NCBI GenBank assembly: GCA_020310875.1
Contig: CM035413.1
Location: forward strand, 184,560,618-184,624,617
DNA from: Ceratopteris richardii
Lineage: Eukaryota > Streptophyta > Polypodiopsida > Polypodiales > Pteridaceae
Direction: 5' to 3'
Length of the DNA: 64,000 bases
Each line of letters starts with the position of its first letter. The first letter of the stretch is position 1. Below are positions 1 to 10,790 of this stretch, piece after piece. A program made the translations under genes and the position numbers. The notes beneath the pieces were generated by a model, which worked only from the letters and a program-made list of their open reading frames with translations, ran no database searches and was not told where the DNA came from.

Positions 1-1
1 T

Positions 2-1305
2 TGGCCAACCATGCAGAGGGATACACATAACTACGTATCTACATGCCCCACTTGTCAAGAAAGAATGCCTAAAGAGAACTCCACGCTATGTTACTCTACA
101 GTAGCATCGAGGTGGAGTATGCCTCTGGTAAAATTCTTGAAAATGCAAGAGTACCCAGAAGGAGCTAATTTGGCAACAAAACGTGCCCTCGAGGAGCAAA
201 GCAGAGATTATGTACTAATAGGCAAACAACATTTCAAGAGATGAAGGGACAATCACTTAAGAATGTGCATCCATGAAGATGAGTATGTTTCAGTCTTAGA
301 GATGGCTCATATAGGAGCCATCGGAGGACATTTTTCTACAGATAAAATTGCAAAAATGGTTCTCTTTGCTGGAATGTGGTGGCCAACTCTATATCAAGAT
401 GCAACCACATATGTCCAAAGATGCGATACGTGTCAATGAACAAAGTATCCTATTAGAAGAGATGAAATGCCATTAAGACCTATGATAAGTGCCAGGGCAT
501 TTACCAAATGGGGGATAGATTTCATAGGACCAATTAGCCCATCAGCAAAAGGTTCTCATGCGGAGTACATAACTGTAGCAATAGACTACTTGACCAAATG
601 GGTAGAAGCCAAGGCAACTAAGAAGAATGATGCAAGGACCATGGCTAAGTTTCTCTTTGAGAACATATTCACTAGATTTGGATTGCTAATAGAAATCGTG
701 AGTGATAGAGGCACACACTTCATCAGTGAAGTGATAGAAGCCCTAATGAATGAATTCCTAGTGATTCACAAGAAATGAGCTCCCTATCACCCACAAGCCA
801 ATGGACAGGTTTAAAGTTCAAACAAGATTTTGTGTACAGTTCTCTCAAAGATTGTTAACAATGAAAGATTTGATTGGGACAAGCAGTTACATCATGCTTT
901 ATGGGCATTCCGAGTAGCATACAAAAGAGCTATAGGAACTACTCCTTTCAACCTAGTGTACAGGCAAAATGCCATCTTACCAATTGATTTCTTAGTTCCT
1001 ACTCTTAGAGTAGTCTCGAACTATGAATGGAATGGACATGAGTTATCTAATCAATTGGACCAAATCGAGAAGCTACATGAAACTAGATTACAAGCAGTGG
1101 TAGGCATTTATGCTGCAAAAAGGCGACAAAAGGCATACTTTGATGTTCATATTAAGGATAAAAATTTGAAGTAAGGAGATTTAGTCCTGGTATATACTTT
1201 AAAGCAACATGCAAAGAAGCTGCAAAAAAGAGGGTATGGCCCCTTGGTGATCAGTCACATATCAACTAGTGGAGCCATCAATTTAGTAACCCTAGATGGA
1301 GAAGT
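2..1305 (+). pseudogene. Ty3/gypsy integrase, 5' part (Gypsy-1)
   Basis: This is the integrase end of a gypsy Pol polyprotein, the enzyme that inserts retrotransposon cDNA. One reading frame runs through the whole interval and is broken only by stop codons at about 242, 437, 776, 812 and 1172; I see no frameshift. The zinc-binding region is visible as H..H followed by CDTC near 420-435. The catalytic core shows the first Asp in WGIDFIGP (about 510), the second in VSDRGTHF (about 700), and the APYHPQANGQ block (about 780). The KWVEAKA motif resembles Athila/Tat-type integrases, which is family knowledge rather than proof. The element begins before the window. The frame is cut at 1305 by Copia-1 and resumes at 7818. 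Confidence 0.88.
1301..1305. repeat. Target-site duplication of Copia-1, left copy (gaagt)
   Basis: The five bases GAAGT abut the left LTR and recur at 7818-7822 directly after the right LTR. Removing Copia-1 and one copy restores the Gypsy-1 frame across the junction. Confidence 0.97.
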
Positions 1306-2418
1306 TGTTGGATGTGATGGCTGGATACACTTAGAAGATCAAGCTGGTGCTGCAAAACCTGCTTCACACCTGCCCTCCTTTGACTCCAGATATGCTTAGT
1401 AGACTCCTTGAGCTTCCAAATGACACCAAAAACTATATATGTGCTTTACAAAATAATTGTGTAGTAACCAAATCAAAACAGATGATTTTGAACCTTCACA
1501 AGTCCAAAAAACTTTCTATTCCTGTAATGATACCTGCTCAGTCTTAAGCTCAGTGTGACCAGCACACTTACAATTGGATTAATTCCTTCTGTGAGTATTA
1601 AATTAACTTAACAAGCTACCATTAGCAAGTTAAATCACTCCAATTGATAAACTATGCACTGAGAATGATCTTTAGCAAAATCAGAGACACCCCCGACTTT
1701 TTAGGATCTATACAGAAAAATACCAGAGACTGCTTCGACCGTGATTTCTCCCAATTGGCTGAATGGAATAACTTGAAACTTTGTAGTGTTGTAGAATACT
1801 TTGAGCTGGTTCCAATGGGCTTTGAATCATCCAATTTGATTCAGTAGATCTTGAGATATGCCCTGTTGAAGTTGACAGACTTGGAGGTAGTCACTCAGAG
1901 AAAACAGAGACTATGAATGTATGTATATTGATTAACTATAATGATTGTACATTCCCATTGGCATGTAGTGTGATGCTCAATGATACTCAGAGGTGTAGGC
2001 TAAAGTATAGCTCACACACACTCAATAATTTGCTCAGAATTGCCTCGGGAAGTGAGCAACTGACTCACGACTTTTTACATAGCCTTTTTATAAGAGTTTT
2101 GAAGGAATTTGAATTTGAATTAAAATTAAGGCTCCCTTGAATCTCTCCTCTAGACTTAGGGAGATATTCCCTCAACTAAATCATCTACCTTTTCCACGAC
2201 TCTAGTCTAGTAGGTGTGATTACATGATTAATAAAGTCATATAGACTTTTTACATTGGATAAAAAGTAATAACCAATTAAGCATTGGTTTCTATGGTTCA
2301 AATGTATCCTTCAAGAGTTCAAACTTTAGCCTTCCAAGGTTCCAATTGTCCAAGCCTTATGTTGAGTCTTCAATATTGATATCCAAGCCAATGTGTGTAG
2401 GCTTGTTTTGCACCAACA
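1306..2418 (-). repeat. Copia-1 3' LTR
   Basis: It begins TGTTGG and ends CCAACA on the plus strand, is 1113 bp long, and pairs with 6705-7817. Short open frames inside it are chance. Confidence 0.97.
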
Positions 2419-2432
2419 GCTCCCCCTCAAGC
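2419..2432 (-). other. Copia-1 polypurine tract
   Basis: The minus strand reads TTGAGGGGGAGC immediately before the 3' LTR, the expected plus-strand primer site. Confidence 0.9.
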
Positions 2433-2459
2433 CAAACACTTTGGCTCAAGTCTTCATCT

Positions 2460-5324
2460 CTAGTCTTCAATTATTTCCTGCAATCCAATCATGGATTTAA
2501 ATCTGCATAGCTTGCTTCCATCCAGAGCTTTAGTAAGCAAATCTGCACATTGTATATTAGTAGACACATATGATAATTGAATTTCTTTGCTAAGTAATTT
2601 CTCCCTCACATAGTGGTAATGAACCTCTATGTGTTTTGTCCTAGCATGATAAATTGGATTAGCTGCTAGGTGAAGAGAACTTGTGTTATCACCAAATATG
2701 ATTGGTGACCTTGTGTATAGGCCCAATTCTGAATATAATAGCTTCAACCATATGGCTTCTTGAGTGGCATTGGCTAGCCCTCTGTACTCTGCCTCAGTAG
2801 ATGATAGAGCTACTGTGGGTTGTTTCTTGGATGACCAAGAAATTGGTTTATCACCTGCAAAGCATATGTAACCAGATGTACTCCTCCTGTCATCCTTGCA
2901 ACCTGCCCAATCTGCATCTGAGTATACCTTAATATCAATGTGTGATGAATATGGAAAGTACAAACCATGATTTTGTGTTCCCTTTAGGTACTTTACTATC
3001 TTCTTGGCTGCCTCCAAATGTGGTACTCTTGGTTTATGCATAAATTGGCTAAGTACACTAACACCATATGATATATCAATCCTGGTTAAGGTAGCATAAT
3101 TAAGACTACCTACCAAACTTTGGTAACCTATAATATTTTTGAGTTCTTCTCCTTCATGTGCACTGAGTTTGTGGTTGACCTCCATAGGAATGTTTGAGAC
3201 TTTAGCTTCCTGCAAATTAAACTTCTTGACCATGTCCTGAATGTACTTCTTTTGAGTAATAAATATGCCTGAATTTGTGTAGACCAATTCAAGTCCTAGG
3301 AAGTATTTCAATAATCCAAGATCATTGATCTTGAATTCCTTCATCATTTGACCTTTGATGTGTCTTATCCCCTGAACATCATTTCCTGTAATAATGATGT
3401 CATCAACATAGACACACAAGTATATTACCTCTGAATTGTTCTTCTTTATAAACAATGAAGTATCTGCTTTACTCATGACAAATCCTTGATCTAGGAGATA
3501 GGTTGTCAACCTGTAATTCCATGCTCTAGGTGCCTACTTCAATCCATACAGAGCCTTCTTCAATTTACAAACATGATTTACCTTATTGGGATCTTCATAG
3601 CCAGGTGGTTGTGACATGTAGACCTCTTCAGATATCCATCCATTCAAGAATGCATTCTTCACATCCAATTGGTACATGTTCCAATTCTTGGATGCAGCTA
3701 CACTCACCATAATTCTGATAGTTGGCATCTTGGCCACAGGAGAAAATGTCTCCTCATAATCAATGCCTTGGGTTTGTGCAAAACCCTTGGCTACCAACCT
3801 AGCTTTATACCTGTTTATTGTACCATCTGAGTTCCTCTTGAGTTTGTAGATCCATCTGGATCCTATCACCTTCATGGAGTCCTTCTTGGGTACCAAGTCC
3901 CAAGTATCACTCTCCTTGAGAGCCTCCATTTCTTCATCCATTGCTTCCTTCCATTCTGGTTTAGCAATTGCTTCTTCAAATGTACCTGGTTCTTCATTCA
4001 AGAGATCCTTTGCAAGATATACAGAGTGCTTGGTTACAAGTGAAGTATCATACCCATACCTAATAGGTTTCTTCTTTTCTCTTTGAGATCTCCTCATAGC
4101 TTGAGTTGAAGATTCTGGATTGTCTTCTAGTTGCTTCATCTTCATCTTCCCTTTGGATTTCCAAGCCTTGAACTCTTCAATGTTGATGGTGTCTTCATCA
4201 TCTGAGCTTGTGTCCTCTTTCTGAGTTGGTTCTTGCTTGATAAGCTTTGGAAAGTCTTCTTCCATATCATAAGGTAGGCTAACTTTCCTGCACTCATTTT
4301 CATACCATGAATCATTCTCATCAAATATAACATCTCTGCTTACCTTGAAGCCTTTGTTTGAGGGGTTATAAAACCTGTATCCCTTCTGATTCAAATCATA
4401 ACCAATGAAGATACACTTTTCAGCCTTAGGGTCTAGCTTTCCCCTTACCTGTGAGGGAATATGCACATATGCAACACATCCAAAGATTTTGCAATGATCC
4501 AGAGATGGTCTCTTACCATGCCAAGCCTCATAGGGTGTCATTCCATCAAGTGTCTTTGATGGCAACCTGTTGATTAAGTATGTGGCAGTAGATACACTCT
4601 CTGCCCAAAGATAATTTGGTAATTTTTTCTCATTAAGCATAGACCTAGCTGTCTCTACAATGAGTCTATTCCTCCTTTCAGCTACCCCATTTTGTTCAGG
4701 TGAGTACCTTCTAGTAATCTCCCTCTTGATGCCTCTTTCCTGCAAGAAATCTTCAAAGTCATTGGAGAAGTATTCTCCACCACCATCTGACCTTAGCCTC
4801 TTCAAATGTCTACCTGTTTGATTTTCAACTAATGCAAGATACCTTTTGAAACAATTAAATACTTCATCCTTATGTTTCATGAAGTATAAGACAGTCCACC
4901 TGCTATAGTCATCAATAAAGGACACATAGTACCTTGATCCAGATATGGATGGCTCCTTGCTAGGTCCCCAAACATCTGTATGCACCAATTCCAAATAATC
5001 TTCATGCATAAAACCTTTCTTGGTATAGGGCAATCTGTGTGACTTACCAAATTGACAAGCCCCACACTTGTATATCATATGTTGCTTGGATACATTAGGT
5101 ATCCCAAGCACACATTGATCTCTACTCATTTGTTTTAGAGTCCTCTCTCCAATGTGACCTAATCTCTTGTGCCAAATCTCCAATTCTGATAGGGTTTGGT
5201 CCTTATAGTTGTACAAAGCAATACTCTTAGTGTCTTCAAGTTCAAAGGTAAACAATCTACCTGATTTTTCTCCCTTGGCTATCCTTCTGAATCCATGTCT
5301 TGGATCCTCCACATATGCACCATG
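2460..5324 (-). pseudogene. pol: Copia-1 pol: integrase, RT, RNase H
   Basis: The frame opens after the stop at 5325-5327. It shows the GAG-pre-integrase HKRLGH motif (about 5180), the integrase core (HTDVWGP, DDYSRW, and [11 protein letters not shown] with the catalytic Glu), and RT ([22 protein letters not shown]). A TAG at 3534-3536 interrupts LKQAPRAW in RT at the Gln codon, consistent with a C-to-T change. The same frame then continues to 2460 with the RT catalytic YVDD (3399-3410), RNase H (SDADWAG, ALSSTEAEY) and the terminal ADLLTKAL block. Frame is conserved across both stops, so only nonsense changes separate it from an intact Pol. Confidence 0.94.
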
Positions 5325-5327
5325 TTA

Positions 5328-6678
5328 AGTGAACCTGACTTGTAGACCTTTTTCAACAATCTGACCTACACTCATCAGATTCTTGGTGATTGTTGGAACA
5401 TACAACACTCTGCTTAGTAAATTCTGATTACCATCACTTGTTTTGACATTGCCTACTTTAACAACTGAATGTTTAGTGTCATCACCTGTCTGCACTTGGT
5501 GCTTGCCTTTGGGTTCTTCCAAATCAGAGAGTAAGGCAACATTTCCAGCTACATGGTTAGAGCAACCTGAATCAATATAGAACAAATGATCATCATTGAT
5601 ACCTGATTTAGATGTCATGTTCATAATCAACAAGGAATCATCTTGATCCTCTGCATAATTGTTGTAATCCTTTCTGTTCCTGTATCCACCTTGATAATTG
5701 CTATTGTGATTGTAGCTATTGTTGTAATTATTGTTGTAGCCATGGTAACCTTGAGATTGATTGAATCTGCCTCTGCCTTGAGAGTATCCTCCTCTTTGGT
5801 GACCTCTTCCTCTTTGGTTCTTGTAGTTTTTGTAGCATTCATCTGTGGTATGGTTAGACAAGCCACAAATATTGCATGGAGATTGGTTATAGGGTCTCCC
5901 CCTACCTGACTTACCTCCTCTGCCCCTACCTCTAGATGATCTACCTCTCCCTGCATAGTTTGCTTGGGAGGTAGAGCCTTCTTCATCAACCTTCTTGCTT
6001 TTACCCTTGTCTTTAGTCTTCTTATCAGTATATAGGGCAGAGGGATTGTTACCTTTTGATTGCTCTCCATTCTTTGTGATCTTTGCTTCATGTGTAAAGA
6101 GTTGTCCAATCAGAGTTGTTAGATCAGGTGCTTGGATGTCCATGTACAAGTCCATTGCTGTGGTAAAGCTCTCCCACTTGTCATCTGCCTTTAGTCCATT
6201 GATCACTTGTCTGACTATTTGCTCTTCCTCAATTTCTTCTCCAACACTTGCAAGTTGATCTGCAATGTCTTTGACTTTGGTGACAAAATCTGAGACACAT
6301 TGTTTTGATTGCTTCCTAAGAGTTGTAAACTCAATCCATAGCTGATTCTTTCTGGCCCTTGTGCTTGATGAAAAGTATGTTGACAAGGTTTCCCAAGTCT
6401 CTTGGGAAGTCTTACAATTCCTTACATGAGGTAGAAAAATCAGAAATAGAGTTTAGAAGATATGACCTTGCCAAAGCATCTTTAGCACACCATTGGTTGA
6501 GCCTCTCATGTTCATCCTTTGTAGGTAGGCCTCTCGTTTTGAATGAGGGCAATTCCTCATCTCCTGATATGTATCCATACAAGCTTCTCCCTTGTAGATA
6601 GGTCTTCATTCTCAATGACCAAGCCTGGTAATTATTTCTATCCAATTTGTCAATGAAGGAAGGGAAACCATCACCCAT
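5328..6678 (-). pseudogene. gag: Copia-1 gag and protease region
   Basis: The start is the ATG at 6676-6678 (MGDGFPSF), just downstream of the PBS. The N-terminal part matches plant copia Gag. A one-base loss in a T-run near 6440 shifts the frame; downstream the expected FLPHVRNCKTSQ block continues in another frame. An Arg/Gly-rich stretch precedes a CCHC zinc knuckle (CNICGLSNHTTDEC, 5835-5876) for nucleic-acid binding. The aspartic protease follows in the same frame with its DSG active site at 5565-5573 (YIDSGCSNH). The frame stops at TAA 5325-5327, where relatives have Lys or Asn. Gag and Pol therefore form one polyprotein frame, typical of copia. Confidence 0.92.
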
Positions 6679-6690
6679 AATTACCTTATT

Positions 6691-6703
6691 TGCTCTGATA
6701 CCA
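6691..6703 (-). other. Copia-1 primer-binding site (initiator tRNA-Met)
   Basis: Read on the minus strand the site is TGGTATCAGAGCA, the classic complement of the 3' end of plant initiator tRNA-Met. It lies one base inside the 5' LTR. Confidence 0.95.
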
Positions 6704-6704
6704 C

Positions 6705-7817
6705 TGTTGGATGTGATGGCTGGATACACTTCGAAGATCAAGCTGGTGCTGCAAAACCTGCTTCACACCTGCCCTCCTTTGACTCCAGATATGCTTAGTA
6801 GACTCCTTGAGCTTCCAAATGACACCAAAAACTATATATGTGCTTTACAAAATAATTGTGTAGTAACCAAATCAAAACAGATGATTTTGAACCTTCACAA
6901 GTCCAAAAAACTTTCTATTCCTGTAATGATACCTGCTCAGTCTTAAGCTCAGTGTGACCAGCACACTTACAATTGGATTAATTCCTTCTGTGAGTATTAA
7001 ATTAACTTAACAAGCTACCATTAGCAAGTTAAATCACTCCAATTGATAAACTATGCACTGAGAATGATCTTTAGCAAAATCAGAGACACCCCCGACTTTT
7101 TAGGATCTATACAGAAAAATACCAGAGACTGCTTCGACCGTGATTTCTCCCAATTGGCTGAATGGAATAACTTGAAACTTTGTAGTGTTGTAGAATACTT
7201 TGAGCTGGTTCCAATGGGCTTTGAATCATCCAATTTGATTCAGTAGATCTTGAGATATGCCCTGTTGAAGTTGACAGACTTGGAGGTAGTCACTCAGAGA
7301 AAACAGAGACTATGAATGTATGTATATTGATTAACTATAATGATTGTACATTCCCATTGGCATGTAGTGTGATGCTCAATGGTACTCAGAGGTGTAGGCT
7401 AAAGTATAGCTCACACACACTCAATAATTTGCTCAGAATTGCCTCGGGAAGTGAGCAACTGACTCGCGACTTTTTACATAGCCTTTTTATAAGAGTTTTG
7501 AAGGAATTTGAATTTGAATTAAAATTAAGGCTCCCTTGAATCTCTCCTCTAGACTTAGGGAGATATTCCCTCAACTAAATCATCTACCTTTTCCACGACT
7601 CTAGTCTAGTAGGTGTGATTACATGATTAATAAAGTCATATAGACTTTTTACATTGGATAAAAAGTAATAACCAATTAAGCATTGGTTTCTATGGTTCAA
7701 ATGTATCCTTCAAGAGTTCAAACTTTAGCCTTCCAAGGTTCCAATTGTCCAAGCCTTATGTTGAGTCTTCAATATTGATATCCAAGCCAATGTGTGTAGG
7801 CTTGTTTTGCACCAACA
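6705..7817 (-). repeat. Copia-1 5' LTR
   Basis: 1113 bp, colinear with 1306-2418, with three substitutions seen by eye and no indel. As the upstream LTR on the minus strand it should carry the promoter. Confidence 0.97.
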
Positions 7818-7822
7818 GAAGT
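7818..7822. repeat. Target-site duplication of Copia-1, right copy (gaagt)
   Basis: Exact match to 1301-1305, adjoining the terminal CCAACA of the right LTR. Confidence 0.97.
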
Positions 7823-8806
7823 ACTACCAAACTATATAAGTGACTGTTTAGTGAAGAAGTATTTAGAGCCATTAACAGAGGAGATGTTGTCAAGACTTCT
7901 AGCAGTAAGAAATAGATGAGAAGAAGATGAAAAAATACACAAGGAAGCACGACAGGAAGCCCTAGAGCGAATAATGAAATGGAAGGAATGGATGAGAGAG
8001 AGGGATGAAAGATATCGGCTAGGAGAGGAGCCCATCCCAATGGCTAATTTTAGAGCCTATGAAACTCTAGGACATCAAGTGAGGCAATTATATTTGAACC
8101 TAGGAGCGGGAGGAGAGGAATACCACTTGGTGGATGCCCTCACTAACACAAGAGCAGCTATTAGCTGCATTAGATCCTCTTTGACTCATCAGCTTAAAGC
8201 ACAATTATGTCTAACCAAAGCACATCTGATTGGGATAGGAGGCAATGTTACTGAATGCATAGGCAAGATTACCTTATCATTGCACCTAGGAAATAACACG
8301 ATGCAACAAAAACTATTAGTGTGCCATGATCAAGATTTATTAGAAGATCTCATGCTAGGCCAAGATTGATATATGAATATGAGGTAACTATCCAACTATC
8401 CTTGGGTCATATCAGCCAAAATAGGGCATCGCAAAGTATTCAATTTGTTAGAAGTCGGCCTATCAAATCCACTTGTCTATCTATGAGAGATCAATTAATC
8501 ATGCATGACGATGATTGTACACCTACCTCTACTTTGGAACCCCCACCTCCAAGCACTTCACGTGTGTTTACACCAATTCTTAATCTTGCAACCACTTATC
8601 ATCCATTGGACCTTTCTACTAACATCGTTTCCATGGAGAGCCCTAGGGATGAATTGAACACAAGAGCTACTAGTCAGAGTAATCAATCCAAACCTGGCCA
8701 CATTAGAATATATTCAATTCAAGGCACCATACAAGCATGGATTAGGAAAAATCAAGTAGCAGCATATCATCAACAACAAAGCTATCATCTACACAGGAAA
8801 CAATAA
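7818..8806 (+). pseudogene. Gypsy-1 integrase C terminus plus aspartic-protease-like domain
   Basis: After Copia-1 the Gypsy-1 frame resumes exactly at the duplicated target and reads the usual integrase end (LVKKYLEPLTEEML). It continues in the same frame, with one TGA at 7917, through a basic helical stretch into a region that resembles a retropepsin. That region has LTNTRAAISCI (like the DTGA active site, with the catalytic Asp and Gly altered), a flap-like GIGGNVTECIGKI, and LMLGQD followed by TGA where family members have W. A one-base shift near 8367 moves the frame to 8366-8806, which continues with a Ser/Pro/Thr-rich tail. A protease after integrase is not the usual gypsy order. The domain call rests on motif resemblance only. 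Confidence 0.6.
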
Positions 8807-9585
8807 CAGTACAAGGCGACAAGCCAAGCTGGATCACAATATCTACAGAAGATGGTTCAATTATGGATACCAAAGACACTGATGGCTGCTCAACCTTCCC
8901 AGACACAAATATGGATTCCAAAATCAACTATACCAATGAAGAAAACTGAACTAAAATACTAGTACAAAGAAAGGACTCATCCAAAATGAATCCAAGGGAG
9001 AGAGAAAGAGGCAATCATCCAAAATTACAGCAACAAGAGTATTCTAAGATATCTACTCAAAGATATGTATGGTGAGCTAAGCAATATCACAACACAACAG
9101 TTACATAAAACACAAGAGGAGACAAAGTTACAGTTGAAAGCAGAAAAATAAGCAAGTCTGGATACCCAAATCTTGATCACCACCTATAAATTGACCAGAA
9201 ACTTCATCTTGCACACAGCTGGAGTTCCATGACCCTCAAGCATGCATAATAGGGCCACATTACGAGGCCATGCATTCGGCACATAATTCTTCATCTACTT
9301 ATTAGTGATGCACATTTCCCTCCAAGGGAATAGGAGAGCACTTGTACAAAAGCCTTAAGGAAAATAATTAAGCTTCGGCTACTCACTAAAATTTTTGTTT
9401 TCTTTCACAAAAAAATAATCATAAGAAAAAAATATATAAATGAAAAAATCCCAGGTACTACCTTTCTCACACCCATAGGGAAAGGACAACACAAGTCACT
9501 CGGAGAACTGTTCGATTCATGGGGATTAGTTGGAAATAAGTTATGCAACCACTTTTACACTGATTGTGGTGTGCTTTTAGTGCAG
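8807..9585. other. Gypsy-1 interval without recognisable coding
   Basis: I see no conserved domain here. Short open stretches continue the low-complexity tail of the preceding frame to about 8950, then AT-rich sequence follows. It probably belongs to the 3' non-coding part of Gypsy-1. Confidence 0.4.
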
Positions 9586-10473
9586 ATGGCATCACCTTAT
9601 TCAGAAGCTATTCAAGAGGAAGAGGTCCTACTTTTTCTTTTGTAATCGATTATGAAAGCAAGGGGTCATTGGTTCCGTGAAGACCAACCGGTGGTAGACC
9701 TCATCTTTTTGGCCACCATCAAGATTATGGACAGGGACCATTATTTTCCATTGATGTCGCAAGATTTCCAAACCATACTACAAGGATTGCCAAGCATCAC
9801 AGAAGTTTGGAGAAGGGCCGGAATTGATGCATTTTTATGACTCCCAATTTATTTACCAGATTTTCAACAATGCACTCAAGTTATGAACATGCTACAGGCA
9901 GCAGCGGATCAGCCCTCCAAACCAGAAGCTAAAGTTCTTGACAAAATCGGGGCATGGAAAAATATTCGATTTATGCATGAACTCATCAACAAAGCTTTTG
10001 GATGGAGTTAAGATGGCCTCACAAATCTCAAGAATGAATGTCATGATGCTAATAAGAAGACCTTTATGGAAATCAAGAGGACGCATATTGAAGAATCAGT
10101 CCATGTGGTGCATCAACATTTCTGTTTCCCAAGCATGAACAGATATACAGTGCCTCAAAAGATTGTGGTTCAATTTCTATTTCATGCTATGACGTGAATT
10201 GGGAACCAAGTCAACTTGACGCCATACATACAGGAACGTTTATTTGAAGCTAAGAAGAAATGGAATCATAAGAAGTTTTTGAATGGAAGCTCTGGATTGA
10301 CACTATTGATCTATGAAGCATTAGAAATGAAGGAATACCTGCGATTAATGCCAACCTCCATTGAAATGGCAAAATACGTTAAGTCTGCAACAATTCTAAA
10401 GAAAAAGAAAGCATCCATATCCAAAGAGGAATTGGGAACAAGTTCGAAGAAGCCAATGCGGGGGGCTAAGTGA
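9586..10473 (+). pseudogene. Unrecognised ORF downstream of gypsy pol
   Basis: One frame runs from an ATG at 9586 to a stop at 10471-10473 (296 codons). It is broken only by in-frame stops at 9643, 9838, 10009 and 10195, so it looks like a once-coding frame decaying by point mutation. The deduced product is helical and charged, with a Lys-rich C terminus (KKKKASISKEE). I do not recognise the family. Its place between Pol and the expected 3' LTR matches the extra 3' ORF known from Athila/Tat-group gypsy elements, which is context rather than homology. It could also be a captured gene fragment. Confidence 0.45.
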
Positions 10474-10584
10474 GCCAGAGAAGAAGAGGCAGAGGAAACC
10501 CCACAATCAAAGTGAGCACATCTACTACCAAGGGTTTCGTTGACCCAACCTCCTATAAGACAAAGAGATCTATCAGCCGCTTTA

Positions 10585-10790
10585 GAAGAAACATTAGATT
10601 TTTCCTTATGTACTGTTCTTTATATATTGTACTAGTTTTTTTGTTTTATTAGGTCATTCTTGTATATTCTCTTTATGTTATAGAAGAAGAAGAAGAAGAA
10701 GATCATTCTTCATTGCCTCAATCTGTCTGTGCTCCTCTCTTTGTGTGTAAACGTGTGTGAGAGATCTTCCATATCTCCTTTCTTTTGAAA
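10585..10790 (+). repeat. LTR fragment with (GAA)n, relative of the Copia-5 LTR
   Basis: In inverted orientation this stretch matches 17640-17885. Shared blocks include ATGTACTRTTCTTTA, an AGAAGAAG run, GATCATTCTTC and ATTGCCTCAA, then CTCTCTTTG and a TCTCCTTTCTT end. Here the GAA run has about seven units. No second LTR or coding partner is visible nearby, so it is a truncated relic. Confidence 0.65.

Larger units (their letters stand above)
1306..7817 (-). mobile_element. Copia-1, young complete Ty1/copia retrotransposon
   Basis: A complete 6512-bp element lies on the minus strand with two 1113-bp LTRs (TGTTGG...CCAACA), a PBS matching initiator tRNA-Met, a polypurine tract and a 5-bp target duplication. 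Order along the minus strand is gag zinc knuckle, protease, integrase, RT, RNase H, which is the Ty1/copia order. By eye the LTRs differ at only three positions (1333/6732, 1983/7382, 2067/7466), about 0.3%, so insertion is recent. Coding is nearly intact: I see one frameshift in gag and two in-frame stops. It may still be mobilised in trans by intact relatives. Confidence 0.96.

Noticed and set aside
1652-1834. Small frames inside the Copia-1 LTRs, identical in both copies
   Set aside because: They recur only because the LTRs are duplicates; no recognisable product.
8000-8800. Pararetrovirus (caulimovirid-like) origin for the protease-like domain
   Set aside because: It is in frame with a gypsy integrase, which caulimovirids lack, and no movement or coat-protein block is seen.
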